A stretch of DNA of 64,000 nucleotides from Circinella minor. Its lineage: Eukaryota > Mucoromycota > Mucoromycetes > Mucorales > Lichtheimiaceae. The notes under the pieces are model-generated. The model saw only the letters and a list, made by a program, of their open reading frames with translations. It did not search any database and was not told the DNA's origin. The translations under genes and the position numbers were made by a program. Below are positions 1-13,635 of the stretch, in pieces. The stretch is taken from the NCBI GenBank assembly GCA_016758965.1, contig JAEPRB010000149.1, positions 37,635 to 101,634 on the forward strand, given 5' to 3'. How positions within the stretch are numbered: position 1 is the stretch's first letter; each line of letters begins with the position of its first letter.

Positions 1-2833
1 CATTTTTACCACGGTTAGTATTGATCTTGATTTTTTCATATTCAAAGGTAGAATAAGAAAGACCATAACCAAAAGCAAAGAGAGGCTCGATATCATTGGC
101 ATCAAAGTGACGGTAACCTAAGGCAAGCTTTTCAGTGTATTCAATATTGTATTCGGGAGAGATATGGGCAGCATAATCTTCTTCATTCTTGGCAATTGTA
201 TATGGAAGACGACCTGATGGGTTAACATCACCAAAAAGAACATCAGCGAGAGAATTACCAGTTTCTTGCCCAGGAAGACCAGGCCAAACAACAGCCTTGA
301 TGTTTTCATGATCAATCCAGGGCATAAGAACAGGACCAGTAGAATGAATAACAACAACTGTATTCTTATTAGCATCAGCAACAGCTTGGATCTAATATAT
401 GTTTGTATATATAAAAGGTTAAAAAATATTAAGATTCATATAATAAATAAAAGTGAATCATAGCAAAAAAAATGATTTACTAACCAGGTTATCACCATTG
501 TTCCATAAGGTCATATTCTTACGGTCGTTGTTACCATCAACCAATAAATATTCTTCACCAGCAGGAGCCTTGGAGAATACAAAAGCAATATCGGCATCTT
601 TTGCCAATTCTGCAGCAGCTTCTGTATCCCAATCATTGTAAGTGTGAACAACTTCAACTGACTCGCCAGCACGCTTACTAATACCTTCAGTAGGCTAAGG
701 AATGAAATAAATTTACGAGAATTAATAAGAACAAATAATTTAGCATTAATGATAATAGCGTATATGTTTACTTACTGTAACAATATATGGGAAATCAACA
801 CTTCCTGAACCCCAACCCTTTTAAATAAAATATCAATAAACATTTATGTTAGTAAGTATATATAAACAAATAGACATTATCAGCATATCATTCTATTTCT
901 TACCATAGCGTAGCTATTTGTTTCAAAATATATATATATATATAAAGAATAGTTAGATCGAAGAAAAAAAAACATTTTTTTCATCTATGGATTTTACATA
1001 ATAGATAATCATATATATGTAAAATAACTTACGTTCCATCGTTACAAGCCAAATCTGTACATTCTCCTTCACTAAGACTGCTAGTCAAAGGTACTGAAGG
1101 TGGTCCAGCATCTGAACCAATAATTGCAATTTTGTTAAGATTTTCTGAAGAAATGGGTAAAGTACCATCATTATTGGATAATAATACAAGAGAGGCAGCA
1201 CCGATATCACGAACAAATTTAATATGTTCATCAGAAGTGACAACCACTTCAGGCTCATTTGCACGATCGAAAGATTTGAGTGTAGTTTCAGGGAAGTCCT
1301 AATAACATTACAATTCATAGAATTTTTAAAATATAAGAAGTCTATTTCTCTCTCCTTTTTCTTTTTTCAATGTTTGAATTTTAACATAGAACATACCTTA
1401 TCTTGGCCAACCTTATAATGAGCTGCGGCAATACGTAAAGCCATATCAGTGACCTGAAAGCATACAATTATTATTAGAATTATTTTTTTTCTGTTTCTTT
1501 TATTTTATTTTGTTAAGAAGTAAATTCATTCTTACCCGTTCTTCAGAAACATCACCTCTTTCAACAGCGGCTGTCAAGTTTTTACCATAGTAGGAAAGAC
1601 CATCACCCATGACGATATCACCAGGCATTGTCATATCCAAACCACCATTAGCTGATGCAACAGTAGAATGAGTAGCACCCCTAAAAAGAATTATAGATAG
1701 CATTTTTAATATCGTTATTTGCATGATACGTCTATTTTTAGGTACTTACCAATCACTCATCACAAAGCCCTTGAAATCCAAGTCCTTCTTTAAGATTTGG
1801 TTCAATAATTTATCATTTTCGCAAGCATGAACATCTTCATACAAATTGTATGAACACATCACTGATGTAAGACCAGCTTCGATCATACGTGCATAAGGCC
1901 ATGCATAAATTTCATGAAGTGTACGGTCGTCAGCATCAGAATTCGACTATATTAAGATAATAATATACACAAAATAGAGAGCCATTGAGTACCAAGTTTA
2001 TTACTTTGAATATTTGAATAAAATCTTCATTATAAAAAAATAAAAGAGTATTCATTCTTACTGTAGTACGATTAATTTCTTGGTTATTTAAAAGAAAATG
2101 CTTAGCTGTAGCAATCTGTATCAAAAATGTCAAAACTTTTTTTTTCTCATTTGGTTGTAATATCAATCATTAATAAATAAATAGAAAAAGGATTACATAC
2201 CACATTTTGACTTTGGACACCTTTAACATATTCGGAAGCAGAGATACCTTGAAGGTATGGATCTTCACCAAATCCTTCCCATCCTAAATATTACACATTT
2301 TAAAAACGTTTTAATTGATATCGTTAAATTTTGATTGATTAAAACAGTAAAGCAAATATATGAAATTAAGGAAATAAAATAAGAGTTAAAACTTAAATCA
2401 TACCTCTTCCACCCGTAGGTGCCCGGAAAATATCTACAGAAGGTCCAAGTTGAGCATGGACACCTTTATCACGACTTTCTTTACCAATAATCTCAGCACG
2501 TTTATGCATTAACTGACGATCAAATGTGGCGGCAGCATTTATACCAGAAACACCAGCGGTACCATTGCTAGCATAGCGAGTACCCAATGGACCATCTTGA
2601 AGACACAATGAGGGGAAATCAGGACTTTTGGATTCAAAAGTTTGACCAACACATAGTGTATTTTCCCAACCCATACCAGTAGCAAGACCCACTTTTTGTT
2701 CAAGAGACATTTGGTTTATAACAGATTCTGCTTTGGCATAAGCTTCTTCCCAACTACGTTCATTACTAGTAGGTGCACCTTGAACTAGTGCAAGTGCACA
2801 GACAGCAATTGTTGTTAATGAAGTAAAAATCAT
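1..2833 (-). CDS. GH3 beta-glucosidase, copy 1 (3' end cut by window edge)
   Basis: Secreted family 3 beta-glucosidase expected to hydrolyse cellobiose and other beta-glucosides outside the cell. It starts at 2833 with a signal peptide (MIFTSLTTIAVCALALVQG). Minus-strand exons as I read them: 2833-2404, 2283-2201, 2115-2062, 1946-1750, 1680-1536, 1453-1397, 1298-1033, a 10-nt microexon 913-904, 817-776, 694-485 and 391 to the edge. Visible GH3 motifs are QDGPLGTR, the KHF pair in exon 3, the nucleophile Asp in MSDW split by the intron at 1749, and GEE(Y/F) with the acid/base Glu. The edge removes the end of the C-terminal fibronectin III-like domain. It is the first of four tandem paralogues and is closest to the gene at 5817-8975. 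Family call is firm; substrate is inferred. Confidence 0.93.
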
Positions 2834-5816
2834 GAATATGATAAATTAAATGTGGTAAAGAAAAAAGAAAGAAAAAGTAGTAGCGACAGAATTAATTAAA
2901 CAAATTTAATCATATCCTCTTCTTTTTATATATACTTTTTTTATTTCCTTTTTTACTATTTTGACAGCAATTTTTTTTTTTTTTGTTTATCGGTCAATTA
3001 CTTCCGCGGGAGTTCTTTACAGAAAAGCAAGAAAGATTAGTCTAGGTACGTGCGAACATTATTATATCAAGAATGATAGAAAGTGTTTTACATAAGGTTA
3101 TGATACATTTGTTTTCTATAAAATCGATTTTTCTGTGTGAGATTTTTTTTTTCTACATCAGCAAATCTTCCCACTTGAAGCTTCCCATGAACGACCCTAG
3201 TCTTCTTATGTAATTGTATACTATGATATCATTGGATCGCAAATAACTGCTCCCGTGCATATTCAATGGCGGTATGATGCGGGGTAGGCTATTACTTACA
3301 AGATTGTGGGGGGAGGTTAGATACGGCTTATGAAAGATGCTGAATCATCTTCAAAATTACATCCCGAATCGTTCCAGCAATTATATCATACTTTCTTATA
3401 TAACCATTATCACTAATGTCTATCACATATAGAACACTCATTTGATATCGCCATAAAAAAAACCAAAAATTACCAATTGTCCTTGAACAATTAAATAATA
3501 CTTTTATTACTATATTGTTTTCATTCCCAATTACTCTTATTCTATAGAGTATTCAAAACATATACAGAATAACAAAAACAGTAACATCATAACCCTATGA
3601 AACAAATAAAGTTTATTAATATGGAAATTCATCTGCAAAAAAAATTAAAAGTAAACAAAAAGGTTTCAAATTTTAGGCGGGAATTTAAAAACACTTGTTA
3701 ATAACTATACCAAATTTGTTTACAATGGCTGGAGTCAACAAAACTCTTTTTATGCGGGCAAAAACTCTCGGGTTTCTCCTTTTTTGACATGTAGATTTAT
3801 ATTGTCACTTTACAACTCTTTTTTTTTCTCTCTATCATAACCATTAATTAAAATAAAAAAAAAGATACACTTATATATCATTATGTACTTCTTTTTATAT
3901 ATACAATTACAACAATTACCCTAAAGATTCAAATGTTGTTTGTTCATGGATTTTTAATTAAAAAAAACTTTTGATTTTTCATTATCTCAGCATTAAATGA
4001 ACTGTGTGAAATTTGGTATAAACTTTACTTCTTCCCGTGTTTCACAACATTGCTTTTTTTTTTACCACATCTATGAATACGTTTAAAAAAAATGGCTTAC
4101 AAATAGAAAAACCAACATGTTTCTTTGATTTTTAACTTTTTCTCTGATATCACTATCCTCCGTGGATCATATTAAAGGTGGGGAAGTACATTTTTTATTC
4201 AATTCACTTAAAGATGAATCCTATAAAGTTTAGTGATGTTTTTATATGTTTAAATAATCTTTTTATATGATAAAATTGTATATTATTTAATACTATCTGA
4301 TATAAGATGTTTAACTTGTAATATTATTGGTACATTATACACTACAGATGTTAGTAGTTTTAGTATCTAACCCAACAAAACACAAGTAGAGTGTGTCAAA
4401 CTTTCCATTTTAATCTATATTCCAGGGTGAATTTATAGAATTGAAAAACAATTATCCAGTAACACGACTTTTTTTTTATTTTATTCATATTCTTTTTCTT
4501 AATCCAATAATTAATAATTTTGTCTTCATTGATATTTGTCTTTCATTTGTAAAATTTGTACTATATACGGTCAAACCTTGCTTTTTGCATAGGTAGGATT
4601 TGACTCGAAAGTAGTGCAAAAATGAAAGATGTCCAAAAAGTGGGGTCGAAATCATAGTATAAAGAGAGTGGGATCTCTGAATAAAAAGTGTGCAAAAAAA
4701 AACGGGGGGGGGGAGTTGCAATAAGTGAGTGTAAAAAAACGGAGTTTAACTGTAAATGCACATTTATTTGGAAAGATAAGTAGTAAGAATATTTTTTTTT
4801 TGTCTTTTGGGAAACCCTTTTGTACTACTAAATAATTGACATAAATATCTTGTTGGTTTTTTTTTTTTTTCAATTTGTCATTTTTGATCGGCATTACCCG
4901 TGTTATGATGTTGCATGTATTAATAACTTCTATTAAAAGATAATATCTTTGAGATATGAAAAATAAGCTGTAACAACTCGCTGTAAATAAAGTACAGGGA
5001 TTAAATGTTAAAAGAAGAAGAAATCATAATAAATCTATACATAAGAATTGATGATGCAAAGAAAAATAACATAAACTAGAGGCTGGTTTGTTCGGTATTT
5101 TTTTTTCTTACCATCCATGTACACATCATGATATAGCTATGAATAATTAGAAAAGATTCAAGCATATAATAAAAGAAAATTTATAAGGAAAATTCATTCT
5201 TCAAATTATTATTTTTTATACTTTTAATAACAAAATAGTAGTGTGAAGACATGACAGAGTCTTAAGCTATGAGCTCATGTTCCATACAATTACATTTCTA
5301 TTTCCAGTTTAATATATTATCTTCTATTTAATGTAACAGATAGCGATATTTTGTTCTTTTTCTAATACTCACACTTGTTCTATCATTTCAAACTATTCTG
5401 AAAAAACGCTGATCGACAAGACAACGATTGCTACCATAGATGATATTTTTAACATTTTTTCTGGTTGTAATTAATTCTTAATGTTATAAACGAAAAATAA
5501 CAAGAATAACACTACTGTTATGAATTGTTTTCTTGTTTAAATAGTCAGTAACACAAAAAAGCAAAAATTATAAAGTACTTCAATCGTTGTTGCAAATCAG
5601 CTGCTATGGAAATATGTGTTATGAACAAACAAGATATTAAAAAATAGAAAATATATCCTTTATTACTTGAGTGGATAAGTGATTTTTGTTAATGGTTTTA
5701 TTGATTCTTATAAACAAGATAAAAGATACGTGAATTTAAGTGGTTCAGTGTACGTATTAGTTGTTAAAATTTAGAATTTACATACGATAAGTTTTTTTTA
5801 AAAGAAAATGATATTT
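2834..5816. other. Intergenic DNA between GH3 copies 1 and 2
   Basis: About 3 kb without a convincing gene. The part next to copy 1 (about 2990-3420) and the part around 4880-5350 resemble the DNA upstream of copy 2 (9100-9600 and 10290-10870), so this is the duplicated upstream region. GC-richer words (GCGGGG, GTGGGG) at 3276-3316 are possible carbon-repressor sites. The rest is A/T runs, plus a G-run at 4705-4715. Short ORFs at 4485-4894 are low-complexity and not believed. Confidence 0.6.
2925..2935 (-). promoter_or_regulatory. TATA-box candidate of GH3 copy 1
   Basis: A TATATAAA-type element lies about 95 nt upstream of the start codon of GH3 copy 1. Comparable elements sit upstream of the other three copies, which supports a real core promoter. 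Transcription start not known. Confidence 0.4.
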
Positions 5817-8800
5817 TTACAACGAAAATGCTGCAGTTTGATGAATATCACGGCTGCTTGAACCAACATGAACAGTATATTCGCCTTCAGGAACGGTCCA
5901 GCCAGATTCCTCGGTCCAAATACTAAGATCAATCTTCTTGAATTCAAAAGTGACCTTGGTTTGTTGACCAGCCTTGATAAAAACTCGTTCAAAACCACGA
6001 AGAACCTTGGGTGGTTCTCCGGCAGACTCAGGGAATGAAATATAGGCTTGAGGTACTTCGGCACCATCAACATCACCTGTATTCTTGACAAAGGCTGTAA
6101 CAGTAGCCAAAACATCATTTTTACCACGGTTAGTATTGATCTTGATTTTTTTATATTCAAAGGTAGAATAAGAAAGACCATAACCAAAAGCAAAGAGAGG
6201 TTCGATATCATTGGCATCAAAGTGACGGTAACCCAAGGCAAGCTTTTCAGTGTATTCAATATTGTATTTGGGAGAGATATGGGCAGCATAATCTTCTTTA
6301 TTCTTGGCAATTGTATATGGAAGACGACCTGATGGGTTAACATCACCAAAAAGAACATCAGCGAGAGAATTACCAGTTTCTTGACCAGGAAGACCAGGCC
6401 AAACAACAGCCTTGATGTTTTCATGATCAATCCAGGGCATAAGAACAGGACCAGTAGAATGAATAACAACAACTGTATTTTTATTAGCATCAGCAACAGC
6501 TTGGATCTAATATATGTTTGTATATATAAAAGGTTTAAAAATATTAAGATTAATTTAATAAATAAAAGTGAATCATAGCAAAAAAATTGATTTACTAACC
6601 AGGTTATCACCATTGTTCCATAAGGTCATGTTCTTACGGTCGTTGTTGCCTTCAACTGTTATAAATTCTTCACCAGCAGGAGCCTTTGAGAACACAAAAG
6701 CAATATCAGCATCCTTTGCTAATTCTGCAGCCGCTTCTGTATCCCAATCGTTGTAAGTGTGAACAACTTCAACTGACTCGCCAGCACGCTTACTAATACC
6801 TTCAGTAGGCTAATTATATAGATCATAATAAACGAATGAGAATTAACAAGAACAAATATTTTAGATATATATATTAGCTATGACATACACACACACACAT
6901 ATATATACGTGGATATTTTACATGGTAGAGAAATAATAAAGTCATATGTTTTTACTTACAGTAACAATGTATGGAAAATCTACACTTCCTGAGCCCCAAC
7001 CCTTTAAAAAAAATAAAATGCATGTTAACTTAACGGATATGTATAATAAACTTGTTATTAATAATATAGTTCCAGTACTTACCATAGCATAACTATTTGT
7101 TTCAAAAAAAAAAAAAGGATTAAAAATAGTTAGACCAAAAAATGCTACTTTTTCATAGATGCATTTTATAAAATATACATGTTGTATCATGAACACTTAC
7201 GTTCCATCATTACAGGCCAAATATTCACATTCTTCTTCATTAAGATGGGTGGTCAAAGGTAGCAAAGGTGGTCCAGCATCGGAACCTACGATTGCGATCT
7301 TGTTGAGTCCTTCGGATGAGATGGGTAGAATATCATTGTTGGATAACAATACGACAGAAGCAGCACCAATATCACGTACAAATTTGGCATGTTCATCAGA
7401 AGTAACTGCTACTTCAGGTTCATTTTCACGATCAAAACTCTTGAGCGAAACTTCAGGAAAGCCCTAATTATGATTCGAAAATTTGTTATGGTTGTCATTT
7501 TTTGCTTCTTTTACAGATATGTAGTATACTATAGTACAAAAAAGAGAAGGATAGAATCTTGTCGCTAAATATTAATATAACATACCTTATCTTGTCCAAC
7601 CTTATAATGAGCTGCAGCAATACGTAAAGCCATATCAGTGACCTGGAAGTATAGAAATACGTATTAATAGAAGAAAGAATTTATTTATTATACAAATGTT
7701 TTCGTTTTCTTTATTTTTTGATTTTGTTAATAATTAAATTCATTCTTACCCGTCCTTCAGAAACATCACCCCTTTCGACAGCGGCTGTCAAGTTTTTACC
7801 ATAGTAGGAAAGACCATCGCCCATGTTCACATCACCAGGCATTGTCATATCCAAACCACCATTAGCGGATGCAACAGTAGAATGAGTAGCACCCCTGAAA
7901 AGAATTATAAATAACATTTTTAATATTGTTTTTTATTTGTTGCTATATGTCTATATTTTTGATTTTATTTTATGTTCTTACCAGTCACTCATCACAAATC
8001 CCTTAAAATCCATGTCTTTCTTTAAGATTTGATTCAATAATTTATCATTTTCACAACTATGCACGTCTTCATACAAATTGTATGAACACATTACTGCTGT
8101 AAGACCAGCATCAATCATACGTGCATAAGGCCATGCGTAAATTTCATGAATTGTGCGGTCGTCAACATCAGAATTCGACTATATAATGTTATTTATAAAC
8201 ATCAATATAGGAAGCAATAAGTAATAAATTAATTAGTTAATATTTTGAATAATATTATTAAGCCCGTATAATAATACATTTAAAGAATTCTTACTTTCAT
8301 TCGATTTGTTTCTTGGTTATTCAAAAGAAAATGTTTCGCTGTAGCAATCTATTATATCAGTATATAAAAAGACGGCAATAAGTCATTAACATTGTAAAAT
8401 GACTTTTTTTTTCTTGTTATTTTTTTTTCTACATGTATCAATTGAGACGAAAGTGTACATACCACGTTTTGACTTTGCACACCTTTAACATATTCGGAGC
8501 CAGCAACACCTTGAAGATACGGGTCTTCGCCGAATGCTTCCCATCCACGACCAGAGACAGCTGACCGGAAAATATCCACGGAAGGTCCAAGTTGTACATT
8601 GACACCTTTACCACGACTTTCAGTACCAATGATCTCAGCACGCTTATACATCAACTCGCGATCAAATGTGGCGGCAGCATTTATGCCAGATACACCAGCG
8701 GTAACATTGCTAGCTAATACAGTACCTAATGGACTATCCTGAAGGCACAACGAGGGAAAATATGGGCTTGTGGATTCATGAGTTTGACCAACACAAAGTG

Positions 8801-8975
8801 TCTTTTGCCAACCCATGCCAGTAGCAAGACCAATCTTTTGTTCAAGAGACATTTGGTTTACAACAGATTCTGCTTTGGCATAAGCTTCTTCCCAGCTACG
8901 TTCATTACTGGTAGGTGCACCTTGGACTAGTGCAAGTGCACAGACAGCAATTGTTGTTAATGAAGTAAAAATCAT
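5817..8975 (-). CDS. GH3 beta-glucosidase, copy 2 (complete)
   Basis: Complete secreted GH3 beta-glucosidase of 726 aa. Exons: 8975-8463, 8348-8295, 8178-7982, 7894-7750, 7642-7586, 7463-7201, microexon 7092-7083 (10 nt), 7001-6960, 6809-6600, 6506-5817. The lengths sum to whole codons. Signal peptide about residues 1-19, N-terminal barrel domain to about 300 with nucleophile Asp about 254 (MSDW), then the alpha/beta sandwich with the acid/base Glu about 474 (PAGEEF), and a C-terminal fibronectin III-like domain (about 640-715). Two oddities: the intron that splits the GGRG/WE region in copies 1, 3 and 4 is absent, and the glucose-pocket motif QDGPLG-x-R is QDSPLGTV here. The last exon and last intron are almost identical to those of copy 1, suggesting gene conversion. 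Confidence 0.95.
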
Positions 8976-11900
8976 GAAGTTAATAAAAAGAAAATAAGTA
9001 GAGAAATAGAGATGTAGTAAGAAAGTAAATTGACTGAATTTAAGTGAATTTAATCGGCAATACGCTCTTTATATATATATATTTTCTCGACTATATTTGA
9101 CTGCTGTCTTTTCCTCAGCTCTTAATATCTCAGCGGTATTTCTTATAGGCGGACAAAATGGATTTATGTTTTGGCCTTTGTACATGCGAATATTATTTTA
9201 TAAAATGGAGGAGAGTCTTTTACATGGAACGTTATTTTGGTTAACGTTTATCAGTAATATAAGAGAAACAGTATTAAAAGGTTACTTTCATAAAATAGGA
9301 TCCTTTCTAGTCTTTCTACTGGGAGAGTGTTTTGCATTATCAAATTTCCCACCTAACTGCTCTTTAGCGACCCTGTTCATGTTATGTAAATTCATACTCT
9401 CGTACTATTGGATCGGATCTGACCGCTCCCAGACATTTGAAGCGGTATACTGCGGGGTGCGATGCTGTGGGATGCGATATTGTGAGGTGAGAGACATTAC
9501 TTATAAGATTGCGAGGTGAGATCATACTGTAATTTACAAGATGCTGAATAATGATTGAACTTTATTCAAGGTACGTAAAGTGTCTTCTTATTCCGAATCG
9601 TCCCAGCAATTACACAATGGTCTCTTATATTTGTTCTATAGAAACTTACTTTTAGAGAATGCAAAATAAGAAAGGAAAGATTGACACTGTTTCTGGAACA
9701 CTAAGCTATTACTTTCTAAATGCTGCGTGCTATTTCAACTACCAATTACTATTATATGGCATCGAACAAGTGCTATATAATTTGTAAATTTAATATATTT
9801 TAGTATACTTATATATAGTGTATATTTAAAATTTTACTAGGAAGTCAAGCACCTACCACAAAAGTAAAATAAAGACCAAAATTCACACGTCCGTTAGGTC
9901 GGTTAGGATTTATGAACTGAAGAAAAAGGAAAGAGCGCTTTACTGATTAAATTTATCCCGGTGAATTTTTAACCACTGTCACGAATAATAGGTAATTTGA
10001 AACTTTTTTGGAAGGAATCATCGTATATTGTATCAATAAAAGCTAAAAGATGATATATGTCCTTTTTTTTTCTTTTTAATTGATAATATAATAGAAAGAG
10101 TGTTAGAAAATGAAATTTTGTCTATCAAAAGGAAAATTAAATGTACATCAAGTAGAATTCCCCGCATAAAAGTATTAGACATTCTATTAAACTCAATATA
10201 GTACATCTTCCTTTTTGCTTCTATGACTTTTGAATTAGGTTCTTCAGTGTTACACAGCAATAATTTCCAGATCTATGAACAGCTTTGCAATTGTCATTCT
10301 CGATCGGCACTACCCGTATTGTAGCGATCTGTAATTGTCCTAGAAAAGTGAATGACTAAGAACCGGGAAAATTTAACATTTAGACCAACAACGTTTAGAA
10401 ACAATTTTAGTTATTTGGGCCTCCCCCTTCATCCTTTTTTTTTTTTTGAGATTTTCTATTAAAGGATAATATCTTCGATCTGAACAATAAGCTGTTCTTC
10501 AAAACTATAGTGTCGAATCTTAAAAGAAAAAAAATGATATATATGCACGTAAGAATTGATGGTACTACAAAGAAAGATAAAATAAACTAGAGGCAGGTTT
10601 TAGTAAAAATTATAATCCATATACATTTTATAGTGAACAAATGAGTAATTGAAAAGAATTTAAGCATAATAAAAAAAAAGTTTTAACAAAAATCTATTCT
10701 TTAGGCAATTATTTTTCATACTTTCAATAATAAAATAGTCGGCATAAAATAGTCTAGCTATGATAAAGAAGGCTTTGACTGTTAACAAATCGAGATATAC
10801 ATTCGCTATTCTACTTTAATAAATTTGATAGATTTTATGAAACAGAAGATAGCGATAGCTCATCCCCTTCCCAAAAAAAAAAAATGAAAAGAATATTTCA
10901 ACAGACATGGTATAGCATTGCTCGATTATCGAATCAAAAGAAATATATTCTTTTGTCGCTAAAAGAATATACATTTTAAAAATACAATAACAGGATAAAT
11001 ACTAAACTACAAATATCATTTAATAGTTTCAAATGCACCGAGGTAATATGATCGCTAATATGTGATTGCACTTCACTACTTAAAGGTGTGGCTTCTTTAA
11101 GAAGAAATTAGGACAATAAAAGTAGCAAAAAATAAAATAATAGTAGTAAAAGTAAAAGTAATTTTTATAATAATAAAAGAACTAAATTGTAGGCAGGAAA
11201 TAAAGCTTGTTTGCGTTTACGCATGAGTATCGCTGTGTGGTTTAAGTATGATACTTCGTATAAAGATATAAAATAAAGAAGAAATAATACACTATGTTGT
11301 TGTGTTTCGATAATAAATGATATGAAAATGAATAAACATTTGGGTTGTGGGAGCTCTTAATATTCAGGAATACTACGTCTAAATCCACAAAAGAGAAATC
11401 TTTTAATGAGTTTAAGAGACTTTATTCTCAAAGAAAACTATTGTCAGGTCAATTATTTAATTTTTAAAAGACTAAAAGGTTTAAAGATTCAAAAGGTAAA
11501 GATAGAGCTAAAGAAAGGCTTTATTTGAAAATATTATACTATTATCAATGTCGGAAATGTGGCATTGCTTTCCCAGGAAAGTGGGATAGCGTGAGCCTAT
11601 AAGATCGCGTAGCAAAGCTATTTGTGACACTGTAATATTGATAGTGACAATAGTATGTAATAATGATGTTGATGATAATAGTCCTGGTATAAAGATGTTT
11701 TCAGTTTTTATAAGTTACAATACTATTATATTAAAAAGACCTTATAAATATACAATGATAATTCTTCATTGAATCATATTTATAATAATTTGGCTCAAAA
11801 AATATTTTGAAAAAAGATCTGCCAATATTAAGTTCAGCAGTTCAATACTTTTTTTTCCCGCTCTCTCAATATGGTATTGTCTGAGGCTGTATATAATAAA

Positions 11901-13635
11901 CTTCATGTTTTATATAGTCATCAATTATAACGATTTATTTTATCTATATAAAACACAGTCATCAAATGCTGGTTAAGCTTATTAAGATTATTAAGTTTCT
12001 CGACTTTGTAAATAAAAGTCCTCTTTTATTATACTACCACCGGTCACGTTTTCTACATTTGCAATGTTCCCATAACTAACGGGTGGGATGTTAGAACACG
12101 GCCTTTATCCCGATGACCGTGCAGGTACTAGAATTGCAAGTGCCGGTTTTACGTACTTGTCTGCGTAAATCTACGTATACAATATTTGAAATCAAGAAAT
12201 GAAGATCGCGCTAAGTATCCAAAAGAAGTTGGGCGCGCTTTCAACTATTAGTACGTACCCATAAAAGCAATATCCCTTTTTACAAACTTAATACTTATCG
12301 CTGAACTTGTACGTAGCCTAGGAGTCTGAAACAATTTTTCTATTTTTTTTTAGTGTTACTTCATTGTGTATATTCAATAAAAGTTCATTGTTAAATATCT
12401 AAAGTCATATTATTCCAATCACTAAAATGAACAAGCTTTATTCTCAATCCATATATTTCTTTTTAATGTTTTATGAATTATTACTTTTTTACGCATGCAA
12501 ATATAATTGCTTCCTAGTTTCTAAGCGCATATATGAAAACTGTTTAAACCGATCAAGAGGCTTAAATTACAGCTCTTCTTTCGACGACACTATTGCATTT
12601 TATTTTAGATATCCTGTACGTACTATATTTTGATTCTTCATCTCTCTCCGTCTCAAACAATATATCAATCCCTTTCTTTCTTTTTTTCTCATCCTCTCAT
12701 ATACCTTCTCCAAAGTATCCTTTTTTTATCTTTTTATTCAATTCTTAAGTCTTCTTTTTTTCAATATCACATACAATTGGTTTTATATACTTTCTTCTTT
12801 TCATATTGCTCCATATACCTGCTCTTACTCGGATCTCGATAGAATGCTATGTACGTATAGTGAAGAAAAAAAATCTTGAAAATTCTTTGGTTACATGACT
12901 TCAAGTGATAATATATCCCACATCATGCACATTCCAAAATTCTTATTTTAGTAAATACTTGTAAAACACTTGGTATATAAAGAGCTGTTTACTTTCAGCT
13001 GCTTATATTAATCAAAGAATTGATTCTTGTATGTCGCACATTTATGTACATCACACTCAAGGTTCAACACATACTATAAAACAAGATTTATTACGAAACA
13101 AGTCTTGCGCTAATTAAAAACATAGAAGTAATGAACGTATATTAATGGATATAATAGTTTGGAATTTTTTTTATAGTTGAGCTATTCAGGTCAGCCATAT
13201 ATATTTATACTGCCACAATATTAATTGTTATAAATCTTTGTCTAGAAAAGTATATACACCACTAACAAAAAGAAAAAAAAGGAGGGGAAAGACAAAATGA
13301 TGTTATCACATGATTTAGGGTAGTAACAAGACATTGATTATTTTTGCTCAAATTTATTTAATTAAAACAAAATGCTACGTGAGTATTACGTATTTTCCCA
13401 ATTATTAATAATAATAATAAGAGTAATTACTAATGGGTTTTAAAAAAATTGTGGAAAAGAAAAAAAAAGAAATTGAGAAGATAATAAACTATTCAACTAA
13501 GAATAATAAAGTAGTGAGAAATGTATAGAGACTAGCTCTATGAAGAAGAAAAATAATTTGTTTTACAATAGTAATAATAATAATAATATAGCTCATATTC
13601 TAAATGAAATGATTAACTGATTTTGGTTTCTTTGC
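8976..13635. other. Intergenic DNA between GH3 copies 2 and 3
   Basis: About 4.6 kb with no gene I can support. The portion to about 10900 matches the upstream DNA of copy 1 with indels (compare 5041-5090 with 10551-10600). GCGGGG and related words at 9450-9500 match the position of the cluster upstream of copy 1. ORFs of 140 aa at 9097 and about 70 aa at 12427-12842 have no recognisable features and the former is not conserved in the duplicate. From 10900 to 13635 I see only AT-rich sequence and simple repeats. Confidence 0.55.
9068..9083 (-). promoter_or_regulatory. TATA-box candidate of GH3 copy 2
   Basis: An alternating TA element about 95-105 nt upstream of the copy 2 start codon, at the same place as the element of copy 1. 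Confidence 0.4.

Noticed and set aside
9097..9519. 140-aa ORF upstream of GH3 copy 2
   Set aside because: The matching duplicated DNA upstream of copy 1 does not keep the frame, and the translation has no domain. Treated as promoter DNA.
12427..12842. Two adjacent ORFs of about 70 aa with hydrophobic stretches
   Set aside because: Composed of Phe/Leu/Tyr/Ser from T-rich DNA, without splice context or recognisable homology.
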